The notes under the pieces were generated by a model that saw only the letters and a list, made by a program, of their open reading frames with translations, ran no database searches and was not told where the DNA came from. Below, one piece after another: positions 32,276-41,260 of a stretch of 41,260 bases of DNA (its first letter is position 1; each line of letters starts with the position of its first letter). Both the position numbers and the translations under genes were made by a program. Origin of the DNA: Porticoccaceae bacterium. Lineage in GTDB: Bacteria; Pseudomonadota; Gammaproteobacteria; Pseudomonadales; Porticoccaceae. The stretch is taken from contig JABILI010000039.1 in the NCBI GenBank assembly GCA_018654575.1, positions 1 to 41,260 of the forward strand, written 5' to 3'.

Positions 32276-33646
32276 GTGCTAAACAGAGTCTTTTATATAA
32301 CCTGTTTTGTTGCAATAGCAGTATCTTCTGCTCATGCCGATTTACCGGATTTCACTCAATTGGTTGAAAAAGCTGCACCGGCAGTGGTTAAAATCAATAC
32401 CGTTAGTAAGGCAGCTCCTCAAAAAGAGCAGCCGCGAATGCAGGGCCAGATGCCGGATATTTTTCGTGATCTATTTGAGCAAAGACGCAGGCCTTCGCAG
32501 CCATCAAGAACCATGGGGTCTGGATTTGTTATTTCTGCCGATGGCTACATTCTAACCAACCATCACGTGGTGGATAATGCCGACGAGATTGAGGTGCAGT
32601 TTGCTGACAGGAGCCAGTATTCGGCGACTATTATTGGCTCAGATCGTCTATCTGACCTCGCCCTGCTCAAAATAGAGGCAGATGATCTGCCGTCTTTGGA
32701 GTTCGCTGACTCAGATAGCGTGAAAGTGGGAGCTTGGGTATTAGCAATAGGTTCGCCGTTTGGTCTCGATTACTCTGTTACAGCGGGCATTGTAAGTGCT
32801 ATCGGCCGTAGTCTCCCCACGGCAGACTCGGCTAATTACGTACCATTTATTCAGACTGACGTCGCCATTAATCCAGGCAATTCTGGGGGACCTCTATTTA
32901 ATCTTGATGGCGAAGTCGTTGGGATTAATTCCCAAATATATTCTCGCTCTGGCGGTTCTATCGGATTGTCGTTCGCTATCCCCGTTAGCGTGGCTAATAA
33001 TGTAGTTAAACAGCTCAAAAATGATGGAAAAGTACAACGAGGTTGGTTGGGCGTTGGTATTCAAAATGTCAGTAAAAAATTAGCCGAAGCATTAGATTTA
33101 CCCGGACCTCAAGGTGCTTTGGTGACTGCGGTAGTACCCGATAGTCCGGCGGAGAAGGGTGATATTATTCCTGGGGATGTAATTGTTAGTTTTGATGCTC
33201 AATTAATCCTTGATTCGATGGATCTGCCTCATATTGTTGGTTTAATTGCGCCAGGGGAGAAGGTTAAAGTTGAGCTCTTTCGAGAGGGAAGACGGAAAAA
33301 GATGTCAGTTGAGATTGGTGCGTTAGATCGAAGCGAAGAAGACGTAGAAACTGACAATGACGGAAGTGACCGATTGGGCCTATTAATCGAAGAACTCAGT
33401 GAAGATGAATTGCGGTCACTCAGATTACGTGGTGGGGTTAAAGTGGCAAGAGTATCCGTGGAATCTCCATCTGAAATCGCTGGGTTAATAGAAGGCGATG
33501 TTATTGTGCAGCTGGGCTATAACCGCATTGATGATGGTGAAGGATACGAGCGAGTCATTGATGGCCTACCCAATGACACACCAATACCGATTCGATTTTA
33601 TCGGCGAGGGCAGGCTATCTTCAGAACGATTCAGATTAATGATTAA
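32276..33646 (+). CDS. mucD: Periplasmic serine protease MucD/DegP family
   Basis: 456 residues with a GTG start (AAAGGAG upstream). Signal peptide at 1-21 (AVSSAHA). The catalytic triad is His97 (TNHHVV), Asp127 (SDLALLK) and Ser203 (GNSGGPLF). Two PDZ domains follow: RGWLGVGIQNVSKKLAEALD to about 355, and LGLLIEELSEDELRSLR to the end. MucD degrades misfolded envelope proteins and limits sigma-E activation. It is the last gene of the rpoE operon. Confidence 0.95.
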   Translation: MLNRVFYITCFVAIAVSSAHADLPDFTQLVEKAAPAVVKINTVSKAAPQKEQPRMQGQMPDIFRDLFEQRRRPSQPSRTMGSGFVISADGYILTNHHVVDNADEIEVQFADRSQYSATIIGSDRLSDLALLKIEADDLPSLEFADSDSVKVGAWVLAIGSPFGLDYSVTAGIVSAIGRSLPTADSANYVPFIQTDVAINPGNSGGPLFNLDGEVVGINSQIYSRSGGSIGLSFAIPVSVANNVVKQLKNDGKVQRGWLGVGIQNVSKKLAEALDLPGPQGALVTAVVPDSPAEKGDIIPGDVIVSFDAQLILDSMDLPHIVGLIAPGEKVKVELFREGRRKKMSVEIGALDRSEEDVETDNDGSDRLGLLIEELSEDELRSLRLRGGVKVARVSVESPSEIAGLIEGDVIVQLGYNRIDDGEGYERVIDGLPNDTPIPIRFYRRGQAIFRTIQIND

Positions 33647-33756
33647 TAGGGTGTTATGTTGTTTGATCATGACCCATTCTCCTCAAGTGGTTGATGGCAT
33701 CAGAGATGCAAATAGGCTAGACTGCGCTCGCATTTTTGAACGGCAGTGAAAACCCT

Positions 33757-35550
33757 TTGACAGATCTTAGCCACATACGAAATTTCTCTATTATTGCCCA
33801 TATTGATCATGGTAAATCTACTGTTGCTGACCGCTTTATTCAAATCTGTGGTGGCCTCAGTGAACGTGAGATGGAGTCTCAAGTCTTGGACTCTATGGAT
33901 ATCGAGCGTGAGCGTGGCATTACTATCAAGGCACAAAGCGTAACCTTGCCGTATACAGCGCTAAACGGTACCACCTATCAACTCAATTTCATCGATACGC
34001 CAGGCCACGTTGATTTTTCATATGAAGTGTCTCGATCTTTGGCGGCCTGCGAAGGCGCGCTGCTAATCGTCGACGCGGCTCAAGGTGTTGAGGCGCAATC
34101 GGTAGCTAATTGCTATACCGCCATTGCGCAGGGCTTAGAGGTCATTCCTGTTTTGAATAAGATGGATTTGCCGCAGGCAGAACCAGAAAAGGTTATCAAT
34201 GAAATAGAAAATATTATTGGTATTCAGGCTGACGAAGCCGTGCGCTGTAGTGCTAAAACAGGCGAAGGGATTGAGAGTATATTAGAGGATCTAGTGAAGC
34301 ATGTTCCAGCGCCCGTAGGAGATGTTGACGCTCCCCTCCAAGCTTTAATTATTGATTCCTGGTTTGATAATTATTTAGGCGTGGTGTCTTTACTACGTGT
34401 CATGCAGGGCACACTCGAAGTCAAAAATAAGATTGTTGCGAAGTCGATTAGCAAAGCACATGTGGTTGATAGTGTGGGTATTTTTACCCCAAAACGAAAA
34501 GAGACGGGTATCCTAAGAGCGGGAGAGGTTGGCTTCATGGTGGCCGGAATCAAAGACATAATGGGTGCGCCGGTTGGGGATACGGTGACGACACTAGCGA
34601 CTTCAGATGTAGACGCTTTACCCGGATTCCAACGCGTTAAGCCCCAGGTTTATGCCGGCATGTTTCCTGTAGACTCAGATGACTTTGAAGAGTTCCGTGA
34701 AGCACTAAGTAAGCTAGCGGTAAACGATGCCTCTCTATTTTATGAGCCTGAAAGTTCAGATGCATTAGGCTTTGGGTTTCGATGTGGGTTTCTTGGTATG
34801 TTGCATATGGAAATCATACAAGAGCGACTGGAGCGAGAATATCATCTTAACTTGATCACTACCGCACCAACGGTAGTTTATGAAATCATCACCTCCAAAG
34901 GTGAGACTTTGTACATGTCCAATCCCTCTGATTTACCTGATCCTGGTCAAATCGAGGAGATGCGAGAACCTATTTGTGAGGCCAATATTTTGGTGCCCAA
35001 AGACTATGTTGGCAACGTCATTACTCTTTGTGTTCAAAAACGAGGGATCCAAAAAGACATGCAGTTTGTGGGTGGTCAGGTGTCAATTCGCTATGAACTG
35101 CCTATGAGCGAGGTGGTGATGGACTTTTTTGATCGATTAAAATCGGTTAGTCGCGGGTTTGCCTCTCTTGATTATAATTTTGTTCGTTTTGAAGCGGCGG
35201 CTCTGGTAAAACTAGATATTTTGATTAACGGTGACAGGGTTGATGCCCTGGCTGCGATTACTCATCGCGATCACTCGATTCAAAAAGGACGTAAGCTAGC
35301 GGATAAGATGAAAGAATTGATTCCGCGACAAATGTTTGATGTTGCTATTCAAGCGGCCATTGGAGGTAATGTGATAGCGCGCACAACTGTAAAAGCTTTG
35401 CGCAAAAATGTCACTGCGAAATGCTATGGTGGAGATGTGTCGCGCAAAAAGAAGTTACTTGAGAAACAAAAAGCGGGCAAAAAACGTATGAAACAAGTGG
35501 GTAACGTTGAGATTCCACAGGATGCCTTCTTGGCCGTCCTGAAAACGTAA
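33757..35550 (+). CDS. lepA: Elongation factor 4 (LepA), probable TTG start
   Basis: About 597 residues from TTG 33757, which gives (M)[20 protein letters not shown] like other LepA proteins. A TTG at 33736 would add 7 residues. No ATG is present nearby and the ribosome-binding site is weak. GTPase motifs: [20 protein letters not shown] and NKMDLP. Domains II-V and the LepA-specific C-terminal domain ([20 protein letters not shown]) are present. LepA back-translocates ribosomes and is placed before lepB as in most proteobacteria. Confidence 0.95.
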   Translation: MTDLSHIRNFSIIAHIDHGKSTVADRFIQICGGLSEREMESQVLDSMDIERERGITIKAQSVTLPYTALNGTTYQLNFIDTPGHVDFSYEVSRSLAACEGALLIVDAAQGVEAQSVANCYTAIAQGLEVIPVLNKMDLPQAEPEKVINEIENIIGIQADEAVRCSAKTGEGIESILEDLVKHVPAPVGDVDAPLQALIIDSWFDNYLGVVSLLRVMQGTLEVKNKIVAKSISKAHVVDSVGIFTPKRKETGILRAGEVGFMVAGIKDIMGAPVGDTVTTLATSDVDALPGFQRVKPQVYAGMFPVDSDDFEEFREALSKLAVNDASLFYEPESSDALGFGFRCGFLGMLHMEIIQERLEREYHLNLITTAPTVVYEIITSKGETLYMSNPSDLPDPGQIEEMREPICEANILVPKDYVGNVITLCVQKRGIQKDMQFVGGQVSIRYELPMSEVVMDFFDRLKSVSRGFASLDYNFVRFEAAALVKLDILINGDRVDALAAITHRDHSIQKGRKLADKMKELIPRQMFDVAIQAAIGGNVIARTTVKALRKNVTAKCYGGDVSRKKKLLEKQKAGKKRMKQVGNVEIPQDAFLAVLKT

Positions 35551-35576
35551 ATAGATATCAGCAAAAGGAATGAATT

Positions 35577-36308
35577 GTGGATTTTAATTTTGAATTAATT
35601 CTAACGATAGTGTTTTTAGTTTCGTTAGTGTTTTGGCTTATTAACAAGTTTCTGGTGAAGCAGGAAGAAGGTCTAATTGAATTCGCAGCCTCTCTAGCAC
35701 CAGTCCTGGGGTTGGTGTTAGTGCTTCGCTCTTTTCTCATTGAGCCATTTCAGATCCCCTCTAAGTCTATGGTTCCCACTCTGAAAGTGGGTGATTTTAT
35801 TTTAGTAAGCAAGTGGAGTTATGGTTTAAGAATGCCCGTTTTACGGACTAAAATACTCGATATCAATAGCCCGAAACGCGGTGATGTTGTTGTATTTTTC
35901 CCTCCCCATGAAGAGCGTTATTTTATAAAGCGATTGATCGGCCTGCCGGGTGATAAGATCCAGGTCATCAATGGTAAACTGTACGTGAACAATGTAACCA
36001 TGCCTCAAACCGATACGATGATAGAGGCTGGAGCCCCTAGGTCAGTGGTGATGATGGAGGACCTTGATGGCGTAAAACACATCATTCAAAAACGTGTTCC
36101 GCCTACCAGAATGAGCCAAAATTTTTCTGCAGTGGTTCCTCAGGGACATTATTTTATGATGGGTGACAGCAGAGATAACTCAAGTGATAGTCGTGTGTGG
36201 GGTCCGGTACCAGAAGAGCGTATTGTGGGGAAAGCATTTGCCCGCTGGATGTTCTGGGACGATTTTCTCAGCATACCCAGTTTTTCTAGAACTGGAAAGA
36301 TTCAATAG
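35577..36308 (+). CDS. lepB: Signal peptidase I
   Basis: 243 residues with a GTG start (AAGGA 8 bases upstream). Two N-terminal membrane segments (LILTIVFLVSLVFWLI and SLAPVLGLVLVLRSFLI). The catalytic Ser64 is in PSKSMVPTL and the general base Lys118 in YFIKRLIGLPGD. MGDSRDNSSDSRVWG is the conserved box E. It releases exported proteins by cutting signal peptides at the periplasmic face. It is 26 bases after lepA. Confidence 0.96.
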   Translation: MDFNFELILTIVFLVSLVFWLINKFLVKQEEGLIEFAASLAPVLGLVLVLRSFLIEPFQIPSKSMVPTLKVGDFILVSKWSYGLRMPVLRTKILDINSPKRGDVVVFFPPHEERYFIKRLIGLPGDKIQVINGKLYVNNVTMPQTDTMIEAGAPRSVVMMEDLDGVKHIIQKRVPPTRMSQNFSAVVPQGHYFMMGDSRDNSSDSRVWGPVPEERIVGKAFARWMFWDDFLSIPSFSRTGKIQ

Positions 36309-36424
36309 CCGCTCATTAATCGGTATTTTTCTCGATCCTAGGTCATGAGAAAATCCTAGCGATGTTACAATAATGGTCATAGATATTTTACGGGCTTTAT
36401 TCCTAATGGATTTGAGTGATCACG

Positions 36425-37105
36425 ATGGCAAATAATATCGGCCAGCTTCAAAAGCGCCTAGGGTACCAATTTAGGGATCCGGATCTTTTGATTTTGGCGC
36501 TTTCACACCGAAGTGTAGCCGCGAAGAATAACGAGCGACTTGAATTTCTGGGCGATGCAATTTTAGGCTTAGTAGTAACGGATTTCCTCTATCGTGAGTT
36601 TCCGGATGCACGTGAAGGTGACTTAAGCCGCATGCGTTCTCATATAGTACGTGGGGAGTCTCTTGCCGAGGTAGCAAAACAATTAGCGCTTGGGCCCGAC
36701 CTATTGCTGGGTTCTGGGGAAATGAAAAGTGGTGGTCACCGACGAGATTCGATCCTCGGGGATACAATAGAAGCACTGATTGGCGCTATCTATTTAGATG
36801 GAGGTATTGAGGCGGCTCGTGAGATTGTCGTAGCTTGGTTTAAATCCTTTCTCGATAGTGCGTTACAAACTCAGCCAGTTAAGGATGCAAAAACCGCTCT
36901 GCAAGAATGGCTACAGCATCGAAATAAGCCGCTACCGGACTATCAACTGATTGGTACTGGGGGTGAGGCCCATAGCCGCCTGTTTACAGTGAGTTGTCAA
37001 ATTAGTGCGGTTGAAACAACGATGACTGCTACTGCTACTAGCCGCAGACGCGCAGAGCAAATGGTTGCAGAGCAATTATTAGAGGAAGTGGAGAAATCGA
37101 AGTGA
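36425..37105 (+). CDS. rnc: Ribonuclease III
   Basis: 226 residues from ATG 36425; an earlier GTG at 36416 would add MIT. The signature [16 protein letters not shown] is in the N-terminal endonuclease domain. The second half has the dsRNA-binding domain ([20 protein letters not shown]). The acidic metal-binding residues are kept. The enzyme processes rRNA and structured mRNA. The 3' end overlaps era by four bases (GTGA). Confidence 0.96.
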   Translation: MANNIGQLQKRLGYQFRDPDLLILALSHRSVAAKNNERLEFLGDAILGLVVTDFLYREFPDAREGDLSRMRSHIVRGESLAEVAKQLALGPDLLLGSGEMKSGGHRRDSILGDTIEALIGAIYLDGGIEAAREIVVAWFKSFLDSALQTQPVKDAKTALQEWLQHRNKPLPDYQLIGTGGEAHSRLFTVSCQISAVETTMTATATSRRRAEQMVAEQLLEEVEKSK

Positions 37106-38001
37106 CATTAGAGCAGAAGTATTGCGGTTATGTGGCCATTGTGGGTCGCCCTAATGTTGGCAAGTCTACTCTGCTCAACCATCTGTTGGGGCAAAAATTG
37201 TGTATCACCTCTCGAAAACCTCAGACTACCCGGCACACATTACTCGGGATAAAGACTGAGGGCGAGTTTCAGATGATCTTCGTCGATACTCCAGGTATTC
37301 ATACCAATCAAGAACGGGCCATTAATCGAGTAATGAACCGTTCGGCTGCTAGCGTCATCGCAGACGTGGATGTTGTGATTTTTGTGGTTGATCGGCTTGA
37401 GTGGAGTGAAGCTGATGAATATGTCGCCAAATATCTCTCAAACAATGATGTACCTCTTATTGTAGCGGTTAATAAAATTGATATGATTGATGATAAAGAG
37501 GCGTTGTTACCTCATCTCAACTTCCTATCTAGCAAAGTTAATGCGGAAGAACTCATACCTTTATCTGCGCTCCGAAGAACTAACCTAGACGAGCTTGAGA
37601 CAAAGATTAAGAATTATATTCCGCAAAAGGTTCACCTGTATCCTGAAGATCAGATTACGGATCGAAGCGAAAGGTTTTTGGCGGCTGAGATAGTGCGTGA
37701 AAAGATCACACGTCAATTGGGTGCAGAGGTTCCCTATCAAGTAACGGTAGAAATTGAAGAGTTTCGTGCGGAGAAAAAAATCACGCACATTAGTGCCTTA
37801 ATCCTTGTAGAGCGTGACGGGCAGAAGAAAATTATTATAGGAACCAACGGAGAACGTTTAAAGAAGATAGGTGAACAGGCACGAGCCGATATTGAAAGTT
37901 TGCTAGGCTGTAAAGTCATGTTGCGAACTTGGGTGAAAGTTAGGAGTGGTTGGTCTGATGATGAAAGAGCGCTGCGTAGCTTAGGATATATGGATGAGTA
38001 A
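37102..38001 (+). CDS. era: GTPase Era
   Basis: 299 residues with a GTG start overlapping the rnc stop. G1 [10 protein letters not shown]3 DTPG, G4 [19 protein letters not shown] is the switch I region. The KH domain is at about 210-285, with [15 protein letters not shown]. Era binds 16S rRNA near the 3' end and assists maturation of the 30S subunit. Coupling with rnc is the usual arrangement. Confidence 0.97.
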   Translation: MTLEQKYCGYVAIVGRPNVGKSTLLNHLLGQKLCITSRKPQTTRHTLLGIKTEGEFQMIFVDTPGIHTNQERAINRVMNRSAASVIADVDVVIFVVDRLEWSEADEYVAKYLSNNDVPLIVAVNKIDMIDDKEALLPHLNFLSSKVNAEELIPLSALRRTNLDELETKIKNYIPQKVHLYPEDQITDRSERFLAAEIVREKITRQLGAEVPYQVTVEIEEFRAEKKITHISALILVERDGQKKIIIGTNGERLKKIGEQARADIESLLGCKVMLRTWVKVRSGWSDDERALRSLGYMDE

Positions 38002-38007
38002 ATTGTC

Positions 38008-38763
38008 GTGAGGGTTGATTCCGAGTTGGGTTTTGTTTTACACACCATGCCCTATCGTGAAACGAGTCTTTTAGTCGACCTGTTCAGTGAAAACCATGGT
38101 CGCATGCGATGTGTCGCAAAGGGCTACCGGCGACCCAACAAAAAGGGTATTACAAGAGCACTTTTTCCCTATACAGAGCACCAGTTTAGCTGGCAGGGTC
38201 GCGGGGAACTAAAGACACTTACCCAGGCTGACGCTATTCAAGCGCCGGTATTTTTGCAAAGTGAAAGTCTGTTTACGGGATTGTATGTTAACGAACTTTT
38301 CTATCGACTACTCCATGAGCATGATCCTCATGAATATCTCTATCAGCAATATCGTCAGTTTTTATCCGCCCTCGTGACTAACTCATTTGACCAAATCATG
38401 CTTCGGCACTTGGAGATAAGTCTACTTGAAGAGTTAGGGTATGGGTTGGCATTAGATTTTGAGGCCCTGCATGGTGCTGCGCTGATAGCCGACAAACTTT
38501 ATAACTATGTGCCTGAGCAAGGTTTGATCGAGATAGCTAGTCACGTAGAGGCGTCCTCTGGAGCCCACCTTGGCGCCGATTTAATCGCCCTAAGTGAAGG
38601 GGATTTTGGCAAAATATCAGTAATACGAACGGCTAAACAGTTATTGCGAGGCGTGATAGACTTTTACCTCGATGGGCGTCCGTTACATAGCCGGGAATTG
38701 TATCGTCAGCACCTAGAAACCATTGATAACAGAAATAATAATTTGCCTTTGGAATCGAGCTAA
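38008..38763 (+). CDS. recO: DNA repair protein RecO
   Basis: 251 residues with a GTG start 6 bases after era. N-terminal OB-fold (LGFVLHTMPYRETSLLVDLF, then RMRCVAKGYRRPNKKG) and helical C-terminal half (YVNELFYRLLHEHDPHEYLY). RecO helps load RecA on SSB-coated DNA. The stop overlaps the acpS start (TAATG). In E. coli and Pseudomonas pdxJ stands between them; here it does not. Confidence 0.93.
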   Translation: MRVDSELGFVLHTMPYRETSLLVDLFSENHGRMRCVAKGYRRPNKKGITRALFPYTEHQFSWQGRGELKTLTQADAIQAPVFLQSESLFTGLYVNELFYRLLHEHDPHEYLYQQYRQFLSALVTNSFDQIMLRHLEISLLEELGYGLALDFEALHGAALIADKLYNYVPEQGLIEIASHVEASSGAHLGADLIALSEGDFGKISVIRTAKQLLRGVIDFYLDGRPLHSRELYRQHLETIDNRNNNLPLESS

Positions 38764-39143
38764 TGGTAGTGAATATAGGGACCGATATTGTTGAAATCGC
38801 TAGAATGACAGATATTCTTGAGCGGCAGAGCGATAGTTTTGCAAAGCGAGTTTTAACGAGTAATGAATTACAACGATATCAGGCTAGTCAAAACAAAGCG
38901 GCGTACTTGGCCAAGCGTTTCGCAGCAAAAGAGGCTATTGCTAAGGCCTTAGGTACGGGTATTGGGCATGGTGTTAGCTTTCAGGATATGAACATAATTA
39001 ATAATGCTAAGGGTGCGCCTGAGGTTGTTCTGTCCGGCGGTGCGGCACGGGTTATGGCTGAACAAGGCGCACATAAAGTTCTTTTGAGTCTGGCTGATGA
39101 GCGGCATTATGCCATTGCCTATGCTATTTTATTAAGTAGTTAG
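38763..39143 (+). CDS. acpS: Holo-(acyl-carrier-protein) synthase
   Basis: 126 residues: GTDIVEIARM (metal/CoA binding), KRFAAKEAIAKALGTGIG (with the Mg-binding Glu) and the end LSLADERHYAIAYAIL. It transfers the phosphopantetheine arm to acyl carrier protein. The one-base overlap with recO suggests coupled translation. Confidence 0.95.
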   Translation: MVVNIGTDIVEIARMTDILERQSDSFAKRVLTSNELQRYQASQNKAAYLAKRFAAKEAIAKALGTGIGHGVSFQDMNIINNAKGAPEVVLSGGAARVMAEQGAHKVLLSLADERHYAIAYAILLSS

Positions 39144-39196
39144 TTTATTCTTTTTACTCGCCTTACATTAAGGTATTTTTTCGCGTAGGACAGGCT

Positions 39197-40084
39197 ATGG
39201 AATATCCCACCATTGATGAGTGCATTGGTAATACTCGGTTGGTTAAACTCCAGAGAATGCCTGGCAATACCTCTAATATTATTTTGGCTAAGCTTGAGGG
39301 CGACAATCCGGCTGGGAGCGTCAAAGATCGTCCAGCGATGAGTATGATAGTCAATGCGCAAGCCCGCGGAGACATCAAGCCGGGGGATCGACTGATTGAG
39401 GCCACTAGCGGTAATACCGGAATAGCTCTGGCCATGGCGGCTGCCATGATGGGTTATCAGATGACCTTAATAATGCCTGATAGTGCGACGACTGAACGAA
39501 AAATGGGCATGTGTGCCTATGGAGCTGAATTAATTGAGGTGACCCGTGAGCAGGGAATGGAAGGCGCTCGCGATCTTGCTATGCAAATGCAATCTGAAGG
39601 CCAGGGTGTGGTACTGGACCAATTTAATAATACTGATAACTCGCTATCTCATTTTCAGAGTACTGGGCCAGAAATTTGGCGGGATACCGAGGGTAAGGTC
39701 ACGCATTTTGTCAGTTCGATGGGTACAACGGGAACTATTATGGGGGTTTCCGCCTACCTAAAAAGTAAAAACAAAAATGTTCAAATAATTGGATTACAGC
39801 CCGAAGACGGAGCCTCTATCCCAGGGATTCGACGGTGGCCAAAGGCTTATATGCCAGGTATTTTCAATAATAAAAATATTGATCAAGTTATCGATATATC
39901 ACAGACAGATGCCGAGAATACTATGCGCCGACTAGCTCGTGAGGAGGGTATATTTTGTGGAACGTCAGCTGGAGGTGCAGTTTTTTCTGCTCTTGAGTTA
40001 TCTAAAAAATTGGAGAATTCCATTATTGTTACTATTGTTTGCGATAGAGGAGACCGTTATTTATCGTCAGGGATTTATACTTAG
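39197..40084 (+). CDS. cysM: Cysteine synthase B
   Basis: 295 residues. PLP Lys43 in AGSVKDRPAMSMI, EATSGNTGIALAMAAAMM for phosphate and sulfide binding, DQFNNTDN, SSMGTTGTIMG and the CysM-type QPEDGASIPGIRRWP. The high similarity to E. coli CysM in these blocks separates it from CysK. It makes cysteine from O-acetylserine with sulfide or S-sulfocysteine with thiosulfate. In Pseudomonas rlmD and relA follow cysM; here mazG follows after 72 bases. Confidence 0.95.
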   Translation: MEYPTIDECIGNTRLVKLQRMPGNTSNIILAKLEGDNPAGSVKDRPAMSMIVNAQARGDIKPGDRLIEATSGNTGIALAMAAAMMGYQMTLIMPDSATTERKMGMCAYGAELIEVTREQGMEGARDLAMQMQSEGQGVVLDQFNNTDNSLSHFQSTGPEIWRDTEGKVTHFVSSMGTTGTIMGVSAYLKSKNKNVQIIGLQPEDGASIPGIRRWPKAYMPGIFNNKNIDQVIDISQTDAENTMRRLAREEGIFCGTSAGGAVFSALELSKKLENSIIVTIVCDRGDRYLSSGIYT

Positions 40085-40156
40085 TAATGATAGGTTTAGC
40101 AAATATATTGGGGGCATAATCGCACCCTTTGACTCTTTATTAGTGATTAAAAAGCT

Positions 40157-40972
40157 ATGAATAAGATGCCAGCGAATACATACAGCATTGATGACCTAAT
40201 TTATCTCATGAAGCGCTTGCGCGACCCTATGACCGGCTGCCCTTGGGATCTGAAGCAAAATTATGAATCAATAGCGAGTCATACTCTGGAGGAAGTGTAT
40301 GAGGTTATTGATGCTATCGAACGCGATGACTTGGAGCATTTAAGTGAGGAATTAGGTGATCTACTATTTCAAATTATTTTTTACAGCCAGCTTGGAAAAG
40401 AGCAAGGTCGGTTTGACTTTGATCAGATTACCTCCAAGATCACTGAAAAATTATTAAGACGTCACCCTCATGTGTTTCCAGATGGTACCTTAGAGTCTGT
40501 TCGTGACACCGATGCAGCTCAGGTTGGGGATATTAAGCAGGTCTGGGAGTCATTAAAGCAACAAGAGCGTACTGAAAAGGGTGAGATTAAAGTCCTCGAC
40601 GACATACCCCTTGCAATGCCAGCACTGAGTCGTGCAACAAAACTGCAAAAGCGAGCGTCTTCAGTCGGATTCGATTGGCCGACGACTGCCGGCGTCATCG
40701 AGAAAGTTAAAGAAGAAATAGATGAGCTGGAGGCCGAGATATCCACCGGCAATTCAGCTGCGATTGCAGAGGAACTTGGGGATTTGTTATTTAGCTGTGT
40801 TAATTTGGCTCGACATCTAGAGGTCAATCCCGAGACGGCAATGAGAGCAGCTAACGCTAAATTTAAACGTCGTTTTGATAAGGTCGAGACTTTGGCTGGT
40901 GGAGTAAAGGTTCAACAGTTATCTGTCAGTGAGCTTGAATTGTTATGGAACAAAGTCAAGCAATCTGAGTGA
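40157..40972 (+). CDS. mazG: Nucleoside triphosphate pyrophosphohydrolase MazG
   Basis: 271 residues in two tandem MazG domains. The first has CPWDLKQNYESIASHTLEEV with EELGDLLFQIIFYSQL. The second has VKEEIDELEAEI with EELGDLLFSCVNLARHLE. The E-X2-E...E-X2-D metal sites are present in both halves. It hydrolyses NTPs and dNTPs to monophosphates, cleaning non-canonical ones and affecting the ppGpp response. In many relatives it is downstream of relA. Confidence 0.95.
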   Translation: MNKMPANTYSIDDLIYLMKRLRDPMTGCPWDLKQNYESIASHTLEEVYEVIDAIERDDLEHLSEELGDLLFQIIFYSQLGKEQGRFDFDQITSKITEKLLRRHPHVFPDGTLESVRDTDAAQVGDIKQVWESLKQQERTEKGEIKVLDDIPLAMPALSRATKLQKRASSVGFDWPTTAGVIEKVKEEIDELEAEISTGNSAAIAEELGDLLFSCVNLARHLEVNPETAMRAANAKFKRRFDKVETLAGGVKVQQLSVSELELLWNKVKQSE

Positions 40973-41026
40973 TATTGCTCATTAGTTTAAGGCTGTTTGA
41001 TAAAGGGTGATGATGCGATCCTTGGG

Positions 41027-41055
41027 TTGTTCGATAATAGCAATCCCTGTATGGT
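41027..41055 (+). promoter_or_regulatory. Candidate promoter of adk
   Basis: TTGTTC (41027-41032) and TATGGT (41050-41055) are 17 bases apart, with a leader of about 80 bases before ATG 41142. The intervening 40973-41141 stretch shows no gene. Confidence 0.45.
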
Positions 41056-41129
41056 ACGCCCCCATTAGTTTTATGGCCGAAGTCCAAAAAAGCTGCATCT
41101 TTCCGGCTGACACGCTACATCAGAGTTAA

Positions 41130-41260
<131 letters not shown>

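Noticed and set aside
33697-33709. GCATC-AGA-GATGC repeat upstream of lepA as a terminator
   Set aside because: Five-base arms and no following T-run.

Overview
The window looks like chromosomal DNA of a free-living, probably marine, gammaproteobacterium with moderate GC content. The right half carries the core block sdhE - nadB - rpoE/algU - rseA(mucA) - rseB(mucB) - rseC(mucC) - mucD - lepA - lepB - rnc - era - recO - acpS - cysM - mazG - adk. Its order follows Pseudomonas-like genomes, including nadB divergent from the sigma-E operon. No species can be named from the sequence. A Cellvibrionales-type bacterium is a guess from gene order and the catabolic load.

Positions 1-20925 form a dense catabolic region with no RNA genes, no transposase and no visible regulator gene. 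A minus-strand group (SnoaL-like, ABM monooxygenase-like, Rieske oxygenase, ThuA-like) lies at 1-2958. A plus-strand MDR oxidoreductase and an HSL-type esterase follow. A second minus-strand SnoaL/ABM pair is divergent from a plus-strand MDR and SDR pair. A long minus-strand operon runs from 17729 down to 8426: 2-oxoacid (acetoin-type) dehydrogenase E1alpha, E1beta, E2 and E3, a DUF35 OB-fold protein, a thiolase-fold protein, a Rieske oxygenase, a Rieske ferredoxin and an MDR reductase. Upstream are a putidaredoxin-like 2Fe-2S ferredoxin and a pair of acyl-CoA dehydrogenases. Together these suggest oxygenation, C=C and C=O reduction, acyl-CoA dehydrogenation and a carbon-carbon cleavage step (thiolase fold plus DUF35), with a 2-oxo fragment passed to a dedicated dehydrogenase complex. 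A branched or cyclic lipid, terpenoid or steroid-like substrate fits, but the substrate cannot be read from the sequence.

Positions 20926-27551 are housekeeping and membrane genes: heme A synthase (ctaA), a MATE exporter, ung, an MFS transporter, a small PGPGW-type membrane protein, ygfZ and sdhE. A sigma-E promoter (GAACTT-16-TCTTT) precedes rpoE, suggesting autoregulation of the envelope-stress operon.

Less obvious content includes four decayed gene fragments: an SRPBCC-like one at 2286-2442, the 3' end of a SnoaL-like gene at 5390-5533, the 5' end of a GFA-family gene at 8311-8385, and an internally deleted ygfX at 27417-27551. Three minus-strand promoters in the catabolic region share the element ATGTATAGTT. 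The E2 subunit has two subunit-binding domains. The core block lacks pdxJ, rlmD, relA and the lepB-rnc spacer gene at their usual places.
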